A DNA stretch of 59,613 nt, from positions 1 through 59,613 of the forward strand of contig JASJDS010000025.1 of assembly GCA_030065055.1 (NCBI GenBank). Reading direction: 5' to 3'. The DNA comes from Calothrix sp. MO_192.B10. Its GTDB lineage: Bacteria; Cyanobacteriota; Cyanobacteriia; Cyanobacteriales; Nostocaceae. The notes beneath the pieces were generated by a model. It did not search any database, was not told the origin of the DNA, and saw only the letters and a program-made list of their open reading frames with translations. Position numbers and translations under genes: made by a program. Positions 27,078 to 37,610 of this stretch are shown one piece after another. Every line of letters starts with the position of its first letter. The stretch's first letter is position 1.

Positions 27078-28423
27078 GACAATTTATTCAGGTGCTTGTT
27101 CATGAATAAATAACCATATGGTGGGCGAACATTAGATTGCACACCATTTTTTCAGTTTTCTCTCAAGGTTCACATATCCCCGACTTCTTAAAGAAGTCGG
27201 GGATCGCTCACACCGCGACTTGTCAGTTTTATCAGTATTCATCCGCACATGATGTAATAATTTGGGCATTAATTTGACACCAACGTCTCGTACCTCCTGC
27301 CTTTTGCTGAAACTTCCCAAGGTTAATTCCCCTGGACAACTTGCAAATACCTCTTAACTTGCACATTTTATAACCCTTATATAGCAAGGTTTTTAGCCAA
27401 GCAATAAAAATGTGCTAGTTTCATTCGTTGGGAGGGGATTTAATAATTTTGACTTTTGACTTTTGAATGCGTGACTTCCCCTCTTGGGGCGCTCATGGCT
27501 AACAAAGTGAAATTACTAAAATGATTAATTTTGCTCATTCATGACAACAAAGCTTTGTTAGAATTTCACTCCAACAGTATTTTGGTCTTTTTGTCTATGT
27601 TTGAGCAGATGACTACATCCGTTAGCTGTGAAGCAGATGAATACAAGCACTTGAACAAAATATTGATGCTATATTTATAGCACTATGTTTTTGGCTGAGG
27701 ACATTTTTCCCTTTCCCCTTGACTTTGGGCAAAACATGATGTCCCCTGACTATATGCTTACTGCTATATTAATATTCTTTTGCCACATTTTAGAGTTCCC
27801 AAATCTCATGGCAAAATAATGGCTTCATTGATATTGTGTATGTAATTCCCATTGCCACTGATGGAGGAATGAAAACAGCTTACTAACAACCAGTACTTGT
27901 GTAATTGCGATCGAGGACTCCCACCCCTGAAATGCCATTTCCTCAAACGGTGAAACCCCCAAAAGGGATGTCCATCAATAGTTGTACAGATAACTTGACA
28001 AAATGTCTTCGTATGTAGTAATTTTTCTGCCTAAAGATATATGATTTCATAATTGATTTAATCAAATTATCAATCATATTTATTGGTTGAAATTTTGAAA
28101 GCATACTTAGACCCAAAAGCTTGTGATACAAGCTTTGTAAGTCAAATATGTTTCAATTTGTTCAAAAATTTAGAGGCTTCCGCCCTTTGATTATGGTGAT
28201 ATCAAAATTCTAGGAGTAGTTTAAAAATCTAATCCTCAAGATCCTGAATATATTTATGCCATCAACTTCAACCGGAGTATGGCAAACTATCAACAGTGAG
28301 ATATTACGTCTTTCCACCCTTGCTAAATAGATAAATTTGTCCCAATATTGTTTAGCTATCATCCTAACCAGGACCGATTAGCGATCGAAAATTTAGTGTA
28401 ACTATATTAAGAGTAAAATACCA
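27078..28423. other. 1.35-kb intergenic region
   Basis: No intact gene is seen. Features are the ATCCCCGACTTCT hairpin (27176-27204) just after the phytase-like gene, a run of (TTTTGACT) units (about 27445-27470), and a stretch near 28190-28400 that looks like decayed coding sequence with in-frame stops. The SpoIIE-phosphatase promoter should be within the last 200 bp. Confidence 0.55.
27176..27204. terminator. 13-bp GC-rich hairpin after the phytase-like gene
   Basis: ATCCCCGACTTCT and its exact complement enclose a 3-nt loop, 99 bp beyond the stop codon. It may end transcription, but it belongs to a dispersed palindrome family (also 23995-24050 and 16507-16535), and no T-tract follows. Confidence 0.5.
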
Positions 28424-29818
28424 GTGCCTGTGTCTCAAGTGCCATCTCAACCTACTGATAGCAATAGTAGCGGTGCTAACGATGTGACTCCCATCGTAGC
28501 ACTCAAAGAATTAGTGGCGCGATTGCACCGAGAACAAAATAAGATTCAGGATTTACTTAGCTCTTTGGGGTTTGCCCTGAGAAGTTTTAATAATTTAAAT
28601 CAGTTCTTAGAGCTAATTCCATTGATGGCCACTAGGGTAACAGATGCAGATGGTAGTGCCCTATTTCTCTACAAACCAAATGGCCAAGTCAGATTAGAAC
28701 AATTGCACTGGCAAGATGGCCGCCAAAGAAAAAATATTCGCAAAGCCCTGGAAACTGCTAGCAGTCAAATCAAATTTTTACCCAATAATAATGAATCTAC
28801 ACCTAACTATACTGGTATTTTAGATGACCAGATGCATCGTTATTTGGGACCAGATATGCAAATATTTGGTACTGCTATTTTAGTCAAACATCATGAACGA
28901 GGATGGCTTTATGTATTAAGTAGCGATCCAGAATACACTTGGACAGAAACACGGCAAAAGCTAGTGCGCTTGGTGGCGGATCAGACTGCTGTTGCCATTG
29001 AAAATGATGAATTGGCTGTAGAATTACGTAAAAAAGAACGCCTAGACCAAGAATTAGAAATTGGCGCCGAAATTCAACGGCGATTGTTACCCCGTCAATG
29101 TCCTTCCATTCCCAGTATTACCATTGCTGCCCGTTGTCAACCAGCTAATCGGGTTGGTGGCGACTATTATGACTTTATTCCTACCAATCACAATCAAATG
29201 CAGTCAACCATCCCAGGAGATGAGGATAGTGGACGGTGGGCTTTAGTAATTGGTGATGTCATGGGTAAAGGAGTGCCAGCAGGCCTAATTATGACCATGA
29301 TGCGAGGAATGTTGCGGGGAGAGGTGCTACACAGCCACACTCCAGCTCAGATTCTGCAAAATTTAAATCGAGTAATGTACGCGGACTTAGAAAATTCCCA
29401 CCGCTTTGTGACTCTTTTTTATTCAGAATATGACCCCAAAACCCAAACTTTGCACTATAGCAATGCGGCTCATAATCCTCCTTTGTGGTGGCACGCTAGT
29501 ACAAAAAATGTCACCCGTTTGGATACCTTGGGAATGTTGATTGGTTTAGATGTCCACAGTCAATATGAGGATGCCCAGGCACGTTTAGAGGCTGGAGATA
29601 CAATTATTTATTATACAGATGGGTTAACAGATGCAGCAGCAGCAGGTGGCGATCGCTTTGATGAAGAAAATTTAATTGCCCATTTCAGCGTTGCTTGTAG
29701 ATATTGTAGTAGTCCCCAGGAAATTTTAGATTATCTATTCGACCAAGTTCATGACTTCATTGGTGCTGACAAACCAAATACTGATGATATGACGCTAGTT
29801 GTTTTACAAATTAAATAG
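28424..29818 (+). CDS. GAF-SpoIIE (RsbU-like) serine phosphatase
   Basis: A 464-residue PP2C-type phosphatase of the SpoIIE/RsbU class, which dephosphorylates anti-sigma-factor antagonists in partner-switching pathways. A GAF-like sensory domain spans about 40-195. A short coiled coil (ELAVELRKKERLDQELEIGA) leads into the phosphatase domain (about 220-462) with VGGDYYDF, GDVMGKGVPAG and PNTDDMTLVVL, which hold the metal-binding acidic residues. The start is GTG 28424; no strong ribosome-binding site is seen. No anti-sigma factor or antagonist lies next to it. Confidence 0.93.
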   Translation: MPVSQVPSQPTDSNSSGANDVTPIVALKELVARLHREQNKIQDLLSSLGFALRSFNNLNQFLELIPLMATRVTDADGSALFLYKPNGQVRLEQLHWQDGRQRKNIRKALETASSQIKFLPNNNESTPNYTGILDDQMHRYLGPDMQIFGTAILVKHHERGWLYVLSSDPEYTWTETRQKLVRLVADQTAVAIENDELAVELRKKERLDQELEIGAEIQRRLLPRQCPSIPSITIAARCQPANRVGGDYYDFIPTNHNQMQSTIPGDEDSGRWALVIGDVMGKGVPAGLIMTMMRGMLRGEVLHSHTPAQILQNLNRVMYADLENSHRFVTLFYSEYDPKTQTLHYSNAAHNPPLWWHASTKNVTRLDTLGMLIGLDVHSQYEDAQARLEAGDTIIYYTDGLTDAAAAGGDRFDEENLIAHFSVACRYCSSPQEILDYLFDQVHDFIGADKPNTDDMTLVVLQIK

Positions 29819-29922
29819 TCAAATATACTGAAATTTATAATTTAGAAATAGATTAGAGTTAATCAAAATAATCTTAATTTTTTGACCCTGTTTTACATAG
29901 CGAACCCAAGTATTGTTACTTA

Positions 29923-30258
29923 CTACTTATAGCCTCTGTTTTTACCCCATTCCAGCCAAGCTTTTATCATTTCCTTTACTTTTCCTCTCGATTCTGGAGG
30001 TACGGGATCTTCTCTAGAAATAGATTTTAATGCCCAAAACCAATGTCCAGATTTGCGTTCAAGTTCTCTTAAAAGTAGAGGTACTGCAACTTCACCCATT
30101 CCTATAATCTGTTGGTAAGCTGGATGCATGGACATTTGGTTAATAGATGACATCCCACGAGTTTCTTTACGCCATTGATTGACAAGAGCTATAAAAGTAG
30201 CTTCTAATTCTACATTTCCAGAAACGTAAATAGATCTATATTTTTTCCACAAATTCAT
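29923..30258 (-). CDS. Conserved hypothetical protein (HPAYQxIIGMG family)
   Basis: A 111-residue protein. The central block HPAYQQIIGMGEVAVPLLLR followed by GHWFWALKSISREDPVP is, to my recollection, a conserved family found widely in bacteria, often near toxin-antitoxin or defence genes. HEAT-like helices (VAVPLLLREL) are suggested. It has no signal peptide. Its neighbours are a phosphatase on the opposite strand and a repeat field, so context gives no function. Confidence 0.7.
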   Translation of the reverse strand: MNLWKKYRSIYVSGNVELEATFIALVNQWRKETRGMSSINQMSMHPAYQQIIGMGEVAVPLLLRELERKSGHWFWALKSISREDPVPPESRGKVKEMIKAWLEWGKNRGYK

Positions 30259-30581
30259 TTATCGAACCATCCAAATAGTCTCAAAGCCTATATAGAGAAA
30301 TTCTACCAAATCCATTGATATTACTCCCTTCCCGGCAGAAGATTACTTAGGGTCTGCTGAATAACTTTAAAACTCTTATCTTGTAAGCACCTCAGACTAT
30401 TTTTGTCGAAAAAAGTGCAAGATAATAGGGATATAAAGCTTAAAAACCTTACATCTCTAATTTTTTGGAGTCCAAAAAATTGGAAAAAATAGGGGTAAAA
30501 CTGTTCCCTGTTCCCTACCCCCACAATTATGACTTTTACAGCTAACGCTGCGCTATGTGAACAGTAGGCCCTACCTATAAC

Positions 30582-30646
30582 GTAGGTTGGGTTGAACGAA
30601 GTGAAACCCAACGATATGCTGGGTTTCGTTCCTCAACCCAGCCTAC
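30582..30646. repeat. 65-bp inverted repeat (GTAGGTTGGGTT family)
   Basis: Arms of about 27 nt with a few mismatches enclose a short loop. One arm sequence (GGGTTTCGTTCCTCAACCCA) also occurs at 21841-21860, so this is a dispersed element. Confidence 0.7.
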
Positions 30647-30706
30647 AATTTTTTGGTAATTTAATAGCACCGAAGGGAGTAACATCATAAATTGTTCAAA
30701 ACGCAA

Positions 30707-30733
30707 AAATCCCCCATCGTTGATGGGGGATTT
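30707..30733 (-). terminator. Rho-independent terminator of the psaAB operon
   Basis: On the minus strand the stem AAATCCCCCATC / GATGGGGGATTT, with a 3-4-nt loop, is followed by a T-rich tract (TTTTTGCGTTTT). It begins about 32 bp after the psaB stop. This is the clearest terminator in the window. Confidence 0.85.
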
Positions 30734-30764
30734 GATTAATTGCCTAAATAACTAGCAATCTGGG

Positions 30765-32966
30765 TTAACCAAACTTACCAGCAGTAGAAGCAATCAGGAA
30801 CGCCGCATAGGTAAGAACGTAGCCGACAGTGAAGTGAGCCAGCCCTACCAAACGAGCTTGAACAATGGAGAGAGCAACGGGCTTGTCCTTCCAGCGAACC
30901 AAGTTAGCTAGAGGAGTGCGCTCGTGTGCCCAAACCAGGGTTTCAATCAACTCTTGCCAGTAACCTCTCCAAGAGATGAGGAACATGAAGCCAGTAGCCC
31001 AAACTAGGTGTCCGAAGAGGAACATCCAAGCCCAGACGGACAGGTTATTCATGCCATAGGGGTTGTAACCGTTGATTAACTGAGCGGAGTTAGCCCAGAG
31101 ATAATCGCGGAACCAGCCCATTAAGTAAGTAGAGTTTTCGTTAAACTGAGCAACGTTTCCTTGCCAAATACCCAGATGCTTCCAGTGCCAGTAGAAGGTT
31201 ACCCAACCAATGGTGTTGAGCATCCAGAACATAGCTAGGTAGAAGGAGTCCCAAGCGGAGATATCACAAGTACCGCCACGTCCAGGACCGTCGCAAGGGA
31301 ATGCATAACCAAAGTCCTTCTTGTCGGGCATCAACTTAGAACCACGGGCATCCAAAGCACCTTTAATTAGTACTAGAGCAGTGGTGTGAATTGCCAGAGC
31401 AAAGGCATGGTGTACTAGGAAGTCTCCAGGTCCAATGGTTAAGAACAAGGAGTTGGTTCCAGAGTTAATTGCTTCAGACCAACCAGGTAACCAAACAGCA
31501 CCAGCATTGGCAGGAAGACTGTTGGCATTGGATAACAGTACATCCATACCATACAGGACTTTACCGTGAGCAGCTTGGATGAACTGAGCAAATACTGGCT
31601 CAATCAGGATTTGCTTTTCTGGTGTACCGAAGGCAACTACTACGTCGTTGTGGACGTAAAGACCCAAGGTGTGGAAACCGAGGAATAGAGTTACCCAGCT
31701 TAAGTGAGAGATAATCGCTTCTTTGTGATCCAGAATTCGAGCGAGAACGTTGTTCTTGTTCTGTTCTGGGTCATAGTCACGCACAAAGAAGATTGCACCG
31801 TGGGCAAAAGCACCAACCATCAAGAAGCCAGCTATGTATTGGTGGTGGGTATACAACGCTGCCATTGTTGTGTAATCCTTCGCCATAAATGCGTAAGGAG
31901 GCAACGCGTACATATGCTGGGCTACCAAGGATGTAATCACACCCAAGCTAGCCAAAGCTAGACCTAGTTGGAAGTGTAGAGAGTTGTTAACGGTGTCATA
32001 CAAATTCTTGTGACCTTCACCCAACTTACCAGAAGGTGGTTTGTGAGCATTGAGGATTTCCCTCATGTTGTGACCAATTCCGAAGTTGGTGCGGTACATA
32101 TGACCCGCAATGATGAAAATAACTGCGATCGCTAGGTGGTGGTGAGCCATATCGGTCAACCACAGCGATTCAGTTTGGGGATGGAAACCACCTAAGAAGG
32201 TAAGGATTGCAGTACCAGCGCCTTGAGAAGTACCAAACACATGGCTAGCAGTGTCTGGATTCTGAGCGTAAACACCCCAGTTACCGGTAAAGAAAGGTTG
32301 TAAACCAGCTGGGTGGGGAGCAGTACTTAAGAAGTTATCCCAACCTACGTGCTGTCCGCGAGATTCGGGGATCGCAACGTGTACCAAGTGACCAGTCCAA
32401 GCTAAGGAACTCACACCAAACAAACCAGCTAAGTGGTGGTTGAGGCGAGATTCAGCATTTTTGAACCAAGCTAGGCTGGGGCGGAACTTGGGTTGTAAGT
32501 GCAACCAACCAGCGAATAATAACACTGCTGCAAACAGTAGCAGGAACACTGCACCCATATACAGGTCATTGTTCGTCCGCATACCGATGGTGTACCACCA
32601 GTGGTAAACACCAGAATAAGCAATGTTTACGGGATTAGAAGCACCAGCTTGGGTAAAAGCATCTATTGCAGGCTTACCAAAGTGGGGGTCCCAAATCGCA
32701 TGGGCGATGGGACGGATATGCAGAGGATCTGTAATCCACTGTTCAAAGTTACCTTGCCAGGCTACATGGAAAAGGTTGCCGGATGCCCACAAGAAAATGA
32801 TTGCCAGATGACCAAAGTGAGTGGCGAAAATCTTTTGGTAAAGACCTTCCTCAGTCATGCCATCGTGACTTTCAAAATCGTTGGCCATCGCCATTGCATA
32901 CCAAATCCGACGCGTAGTCGGATCTTGTGCAAGATCCTGGCTAAATTTGGGAAATTTTGTTGCCAT
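30765..32966 (-). CDS. psaB: Photosystem I P700 apoprotein A2 (PsaB)
   Basis: PsaB forms the photosystem I reaction-centre heterodimer with PsaA in the thylakoid membrane, binding P700, antenna chlorophylls and half of the 4Fe-4S cluster FX. The 733-residue protein begins [12 protein letters not shown], has the expected 11 membrane spans, and carries the FX loop [15 protein letters not shown] with its two cysteines. The sequence looks full-length and intact. It is downstream of psaA on the same strand, but the 192-bp spacer is longer than usual because of two blocks of tandem repeats. Confidence 0.98.
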   Translation of the reverse strand: MATKFPKFSQDLAQDPTTRRIWYAMAMANDFESHDGMTEEGLYQKIFATHFGHLAIIFLWASGNLFHVAWQGNFEQWITDPLHIRPIAHAIWDPHFGKPAIDAFTQAGASNPVNIAYSGVYHWWYTIGMRTNNDLYMGAVFLLLFAAVLLFAGWLHLQPKFRPSLAWFKNAESRLNHHLAGLFGVSSLAWTGHLVHVAIPESRGQHVGWDNFLSTAPHPAGLQPFFTGNWGVYAQNPDTASHVFGTSQGAGTAILTFLGGFHPQTESLWLTDMAHHHLAIAVIFIIAGHMYRTNFGIGHNMREILNAHKPPSGKLGEGHKNLYDTVNNSLHFQLGLALASLGVITSLVAQHMYALPPYAFMAKDYTTMAALYTHHQYIAGFLMVGAFAHGAIFFVRDYDPEQNKNNVLARILDHKEAIISHLSWVTLFLGFHTLGLYVHNDVVVAFGTPEKQILIEPVFAQFIQAAHGKVLYGMDVLLSNANSLPANAGAVWLPGWSEAINSGTNSLFLTIGPGDFLVHHAFALAIHTTALVLIKGALDARGSKLMPDKKDFGYAFPCDGPGRGGTCDISAWDSFYLAMFWMLNTIGWVTFYWHWKHLGIWQGNVAQFNENSTYLMGWFRDYLWANSAQLINGYNPYGMNNLSVWAWMFLFGHLVWATGFMFLISWRGYWQELIETLVWAHERTPLANLVRWKDKPVALSIVQARLVGLAHFTVGYVLTYAAFLIASTAGKFG

Positions 32967-33033
32967 GGGTTTTGATAATTCCTCTGACCTTTAGCCATCA
33001 GGTATCAACAGCTGAAGTTATGAGTTTAGAGTT

Positions 33034-33147
33034 AGGAGTTTGGAGTTCGGAGTTCGGAGTTCGGAGTTCGGAGTTCTGATTGTCACTCATCACTCATCAC
33101 TCACCACTCATCACCCATCATTCATAACTCATCACTCATAACTAAAT
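33034..33147. repeat. Two heptamer/octamer repeat blocks between psaA and psaB
   Basis: GGAGTTC heptamers (33034-33077) are followed by ACTCATC/ACTCACC-type units (33083-33147). Together they fill more than half of the psaA-psaB spacer. Confidence 0.85.
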
Positions 33148-33158
33148 CAGGCTTATTA

Positions 33159-35420
33159 CTAGCCTATTGAAAGAATATGTGCGTGGAAGAACGCCCAAGT
33201 AGTGACAATTCCTCCTAAGAGGTAGTGAGCTACCCCTACAGCGCGACCCTGAATGATGCTCAGAGCGCGAGGCTGAATCGCAGGTGCAACTTTCAGCTTG
33301 TTGTGTGCCCAAACAATGGACTCAATCAATTCTTGCCAGTAGCCACGACCACTGAACAAGAACATTAAGCTGAATGCCCAAATAAAGTGACCAGCTAAGA
33401 ACATCAAACCATAAGCAGACAATTCACTGCCATAGGAGTTGATAACTTGTGTCGCTTGTGCCCATAAGAAGTCACGCAACCAGCCATTGATAGTGATGGC
33501 ACTTTGGGCAAAGTTACCACCGGTGATGTGAGACACATTACCAGCTGCGTCTACGGTTCCCCACACATCAGATTGCATCTTCCAACTGAAGTGGAAAATC
33601 ACAATTGATAGGGAGTTATACATCCAGAATAGACCGAGGAAAACGTGATCCCAACCGGATACTTGACAGGTACCACCACGTCCGGGACCATCACAGGGGA
33701 AGCGGAAGCCTAAGTTAGCTTTGTCTGGGATCAGACGAGAGCTACGGGCAAACAGCAGACCCTTGAGCAGGATCAATACGGTTACGTGGATGGTAAAGGC
33801 GTGGATGTGGTGAACCATGAAGTCGGCTGTACCCAAAGCAATGGGCATCATTGCCACTTTGCCACCTACAGCAACTACATCGCCGCCAAAGGCATGGCTA
33901 ACGGTTGCTAAGGCATTGGGCGCAGTCCCACTACCAGGAGCCATGGTGTGTAGGTTTTGTACCCACTGAGCGAATACAGGCTGTAATTTAATTGCTGTAT
34001 CCGAGAACATATCTTGGGGTCTACCCAAGGCACGCATTGTATCGTTGTGGATGTACAACCCAAAGCTATGGAAGCCGAGGAAAATACATACCCAGTTCAG
34101 GTGAGAGATAATTGCATCGCGGTGACGAATTACCCGATCCAACAGGTTGTTTTGGTTAACCACAGGATCGTAATCCCGCACCATAAAGATGGCACCGTGA
34201 GCACCTGCACCAACAATCAAGAAGCCGCCAATCCACATATGATGGGTGAATAGGCACAGCTGAGTTGAATAATCAGTTGCCAAGTACGGATATGGAGGCA
34301 TCGCGTACATGTGGTGCGCCACAATAATGGTCAAAGAACCCAGCATTGCTAAGTTAATTGCCAATTGAGCGTGCCAAGAGGTGGTCAAAATTTCATAAAG
34401 ACCTTTGTGACCTTCGCCAGTGAAGGGACCTTTATGATTTTCGAGGATTTCTTTGATGCTGTGACCAATACCCCAGTTGGTACGGTACATATGACCGGCA
34501 ACGATGAACAATACCGCGATCGCCAAATGGTGATGGGCAATGTCTGTCATCCACAAGCCGCCTGTTACGGGGTTCAGACCACCTTTGAAGGTGAGGAAGT
34601 CCGCATAAACACCCCAATTCAACGTAAAGAAGGGAGTTAAACCCTGAGCAAAGCTGGGATAAAACTCTGCCATCTTGTCAGCGTTTAATACCAGTTCATG
34701 GGGCAGGGGAATATCTTTCGCTGCTACCCCTGCATCCAATAACTTGTTTACAGGAGCGGATACGTGAATTAAGTGGCCAGTCCAGCCCAAGGAACCACAA
34801 CCTAGCAACACAGCTAAGTGGTGATTCAGCATTGACTCCACATTCTGGAACCATTCCAGCTTCGGAGCTTTTTTGTGGTAATGGAACCAGCCAGCAAACA
34901 GGAATAAACCTGCTAACACTAAACCGCCAATGGCAGTGCAGTAAAGCTGGAAGGAGCTAGTGATACCCCAGCCGCGCCATACTTGGAACAAACCAGAGGT
35001 GATTTGAATTCCTTGGAAGCCGCCGCCGACATCACCATTTAAAATATCTTGGCCAACAATAGACCATACAACTTGAGCACTTGGCTTTACTCCCATCGGG
35101 TCGTTTAACCAAGCTTCATAGTTGGAAAATTTCGCGCCGTGAAATATCATCCCGCTCAGCCACAGGGTCACTATGGCTAAGTGACCGAAGTGGGCGGAGA
35201 AGATTTTGCGGGATATATCTTCTAAGTCACTTGTATGTGAATCAAAATCGTGGGCGAGAGCGTGGAGGTTCCAAATCCATGTGGTGGTTTTGGGACCTCT
35301 GGCTAGAGTTCTGTCAAAGTGTCCTGGTTTGGCCCACTTCTCAAAAGAAGTAGGAACCGGATCACTATCAACTATCACTTTTGCCTTCTTTTCCTCTCGC
35401 TCCGGAGGACTTATCGTCAT
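33159..35420 (-). CDS. psaA: Photosystem I P700 apoprotein A1 (PsaA)
   Basis: PsaA is the partner of PsaB in the photosystem I core. The 753-residue protein starts [20 protein letters not shown], matches the standard length, and has the FX-binding loop [16 protein letters not shown] near-ideal ribosome-binding site (GAGGAGG) lies 6-7 nt before the ATG at 35420. The promoter must lie in the 611 bp shared with the divergent lipoprotein gene. psaA is normally regulated by light; I could not place the regulatory sites with confidence. Confidence 0.98.
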   Translation of the reverse strand: MTISPPEREEKKAKVIVDSDPVPTSFEKWAKPGHFDRTLARGPKTTTWIWNLHALAHDFDSHTSDLEDISRKIFSAHFGHLAIVTLWLSGMIFHGAKFSNYEAWLNDPMGVKPSAQVVWSIVGQDILNGDVGGGFQGIQITSGLFQVWRGWGITSSFQLYCTAIGGLVLAGLFLFAGWFHYHKKAPKLEWFQNVESMLNHHLAVLLGCGSLGWTGHLIHVSAPVNKLLDAGVAAKDIPLPHELVLNADKMAEFYPSFAQGLTPFFTLNWGVYADFLTFKGGLNPVTGGLWMTDIAHHHLAIAVLFIVAGHMYRTNWGIGHSIKEILENHKGPFTGEGHKGLYEILTTSWHAQLAINLAMLGSLTIIVAHHMYAMPPYPYLATDYSTQLCLFTHHMWIGGFLIVGAGAHGAIFMVRDYDPVVNQNNLLDRVIRHRDAIISHLNWVCIFLGFHSFGLYIHNDTMRALGRPQDMFSDTAIKLQPVFAQWVQNLHTMAPGSGTAPNALATVSHAFGGDVVAVGGKVAMMPIALGTADFMVHHIHAFTIHVTVLILLKGLLFARSSRLIPDKANLGFRFPCDGPGRGGTCQVSGWDHVFLGLFWMYNSLSIVIFHFSWKMQSDVWGTVDAAGNVSHITGGNFAQSAITINGWLRDFLWAQATQVINSYGSELSAYGLMFLAGHFIWAFSLMFLFSGRGYWQELIESIVWAHNKLKVAPAIQPRALSIIQGRAVGVAHYLLGGIVTTWAFFHAHILSIG

Positions 35421-36031
35421 TCAGACCCTCCTCTCTAACAAGGATTGAGGAATCATTGAAACCACCAGTTGTCTTCTTGGTTCAGGTTGAACATTTATAC
35501 TATCCCCAAATATTGGTTGGGGAAAAGTAGTGATGAAGACTCTTTCATCGAGAGTGCTTTCTGTTGAATTATAAAGTCTTGTCTTCCATATTGTTAGACA
35601 CATTTTAACAATAATTCAAAAACCCTGAATGATTTACCCAATCCGCGTTTTCAGTTTAAAGGACTGGCAAAAAAGTCAATAGTTTCTCTATTTAATTTAC
35701 AAAGAGTAACAATTTATAATACTGATGTTACTTTTATTTCTCTCAGTATATTTAAGTCTTTATACTGCAAGCCTTTATTTAAAAAGGCTTTTAAGCACTT
35801 AATGTCATAATAAAAATAAGTATATACCACGTATTTTTACGTTAAATATAAAACTTAAAGTTGAGCAATATTTTCAGTATAAAAGACTGAAAATCTATTC
35901 TTTTGGTAAGTTTTACTATTAAATAAAGGGTAACTTTAACAATATTTCACATTCTGAATTATGGTGAGCGATCGCAAAATTAAGTCAAAATGATGCTGTA
36001 ATTTCTTTACAAAAGTTATTGGTTAAAAGTT
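35421..36031. promoter_or_regulatory. Divergent promoter region of psaA and the lipoprotein gene
   Basis: A 611-bp AT-rich spacer without repeats or a convincing gene. It must contain the psaA promoter (minus strand) and that of the lipoprotein gene (plus strand). A GTTACTCTTTGTAAA stretch at about 35695-35712 resembles but does not match the light-responsive HLR1 consensus. A HIP1 site lies at 35969. Confidence 0.5.
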
Positions 36032-37354
36032 ATGAAGTCATGGTTTGGGAGAATGCATTCTTTGATCAAACTGCTAATGGTTATGATAATAATTTTGAAT
36101 TTGACAGGTTGTGGGGAGAAAGCTGTCAGCCAAGAGGTATTTGAGAAATTAGCAGCGAGGCCGAAAATTTCCGGACAAATTTCGGAAGTAGCTCCTCCAG
36201 TAGTCATTCAAGAATTGGGTCGTTCTTTGTCAGCGTACCAGCCCCAGGTAAGTATAATTACTCCTCAACCAGAGGAAGTGTTGCAGGATAATACCGTTAA
36301 AGTACGCTTCCAAGTTCAGGATCTACCCATATTTAAGAACTCGCAATTGAATCTAGGTCCACACCTACACGTCATATTAGATAATCAACCATATGTAGCT
36401 GTTTACGATATCAATCAGCCCTTAACATTCTCCGATTTAGCACCAGGAACCCATACCTTAAGGGTATTTGCCTCTCGTCCTTGGCATGAAAGCTTTAAAA
36501 ATGCGGGTGCTTATGCTCAGATCAAGTTTCATATTTTTACCAAAACTGAGGATAATACACCCGATCCATCTTTACCCTTGTTAACTTATAGTCGTCCTCG
36601 GGGTAGCTATGGTGCAGAACCAATCCTGCTCGATTTTTATCTAACTAATGCTCCCTTGCCCATACTTGCCAAAGATAACCCTGAAGATCCTATGGCAGAT
36701 TGGCGTGTTCGTTGCACTATTAATGGTGAAAGCTTTGTTCTCGATCGCTGGCAATCAGTTTACCTCAAAGGCTTTAAACCTGGTAAAAATTGGATCAAAC
36801 TTGAATTTCTCGATCGCCAGGGTAATCCAGTTATTAATGCTTTTAACAGTACCACAAGAACTATTACCTACGATCCCGATGGTAAAGATACCCTAGCTCA
36901 AATTGTCAGGGGCGAATTATCAGTAGAACAAGTGCGGGGAATTGTAGATCCCAACTATACTGCTAAGATCCCCGAACCTAAAACCACAGAACCACCTGCT
37001 CCTGCTCCTTCTCCACAGGAAATTAAACCTCCCACACCGGAGGAAACTCCAGCAGTTGTTCCCCAAGAAGAATCAACATCCCAGCAACCTGTTGAATCGA
37101 TTCCCCCAGTTAACAACGTTCCTTCTCCTACAACTGTTCCCCCAACACCACAGGAAATTAAGCCTCCCACACCGGAGGAGACTCCAGCAATTGTTCCTCA
37201 ACAAAAATCAACATCTGAACAACCTGTTGAATCTCAGCCAGAAAATCAGCCAATTCCGCAAGTTACACCCGTTCCTTCTCCTAGCACTAATTCTCAACCA
37301 CCACAGGAAATTAAACCTCCTGTATTAGAGGAGACTCCAACAGTGGTTCCCTAA
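36032..37354 (+). CDS. Lipoprotein with Pro-rich repeats, truncated by a nonsense codon
   Basis: A 440-residue exported lipoprotein. A signal segment (about 8-26) ends in the lipobox L-T-G-C27. Residues about 60-290 form a folded region with beta-sandwich features (VSIITPQPEEVLQDNTVKVR, LAPGTHTLRVFASRPWHESF), repeated once. The tail has three PQEIKPPTPEETP-type repeats. In the third repeat the codon that is CAA in the first two (VPQEES, VPQQKS) is TAA. The frame stays open after it for 34 more codons (KSTSQPAVES...) to TGA 37457, so a recent nonsense change seems to have shortened the tail. The mature domain is intact, so function may be kept. Function is unknown. Confidence 0.8.
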   Translation: MKSWFGRMHSLIKLLMVMIIILNLTGCGEKAVSQEVFEKLAARPKISGQISEVAPPVVIQELGRSLSAYQPQVSIITPQPEEVLQDNTVKVRFQVQDLPIFKNSQLNLGPHLHVILDNQPYVAVYDINQPLTFSDLAPGTHTLRVFASRPWHESFKNAGAYAQIKFHIFTKTEDNTPDPSLPLLTYSRPRGSYGAEPILLDFYLTNAPLPILAKDNPEDPMADWRVRCTINGESFVLDRWQSVYLKGFKPGKNWIKLEFLDRQGNPVINAFNSTTRTITYDPDGKDTLAQIVRGELSVEQVRGIVDPNYTAKIPEPKTTEPPAPAPSPQEIKPPTPEETPAVVPQEESTSQQPVESIPPVNNVPSPTTVPPTPQEIKPPTPEETPAIVPQQKSTSEQPVESQPENQPIPQVTPVPSPSTNSQPPQEIKPPVLEETPTVVP

Positions 37355-37459
37355 GAAAAGTCAACATCTCAGCCAGCTGTTGAGTCTGAGTCAGGAAAAC
37401 AGCCAATCTCCTCCAGATTCAGTTCCTATTTTCAGCAGCAAAGTCCACAAGATAATTGA
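37355..37459 (+). pseudogene. Detached C-terminal codons of the lipoprotein
   Basis: In frame with the lipoprotein, directly after its TAA, the sequence continues EKSTSQPAVESESGKQPISS and stops at TGA 37457-37459. It matches the repeat register (VPQEESTS, VPQQKSTS), which shows that it belonged to the same gene. Confidence 0.65.
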
Positions 37460-37610
37460 TCAAAAAACCGCTCCAGGCGCAGAGAACGCAGAGTGACTAA
37501 TTCTTCAAGGGCGCACGCAATGCGCCCCTACTGCGGCTCCCACACCTAAGCTGTCAACCGTCAACTATCAACTAACAACTAACAACTAACAACTAACAAC
37601 CATTTCCAAG

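Larger units (their letters stand above)
30259..30764. other. Repeat-bearing region between the small gene and psaB
   Basis: No gene is supported. It contains a long inverted repeat (30582-30646, arms GTAGGTTGGGTTGAACGAAG and the matching CGTTCCTCAACCCAGCCTAC) and the psaB terminator (30707-30733). Open frames here are repeat translations. Confidence 0.65.

Noticed and set aside
35690-35715. Possible HLR1/RpaB light-responsive sites upstream of psaA
   Set aside because: Only one half-site-like GTTAC/TTACA stretch is seen and the spacing does not match the consensus direct repeat.
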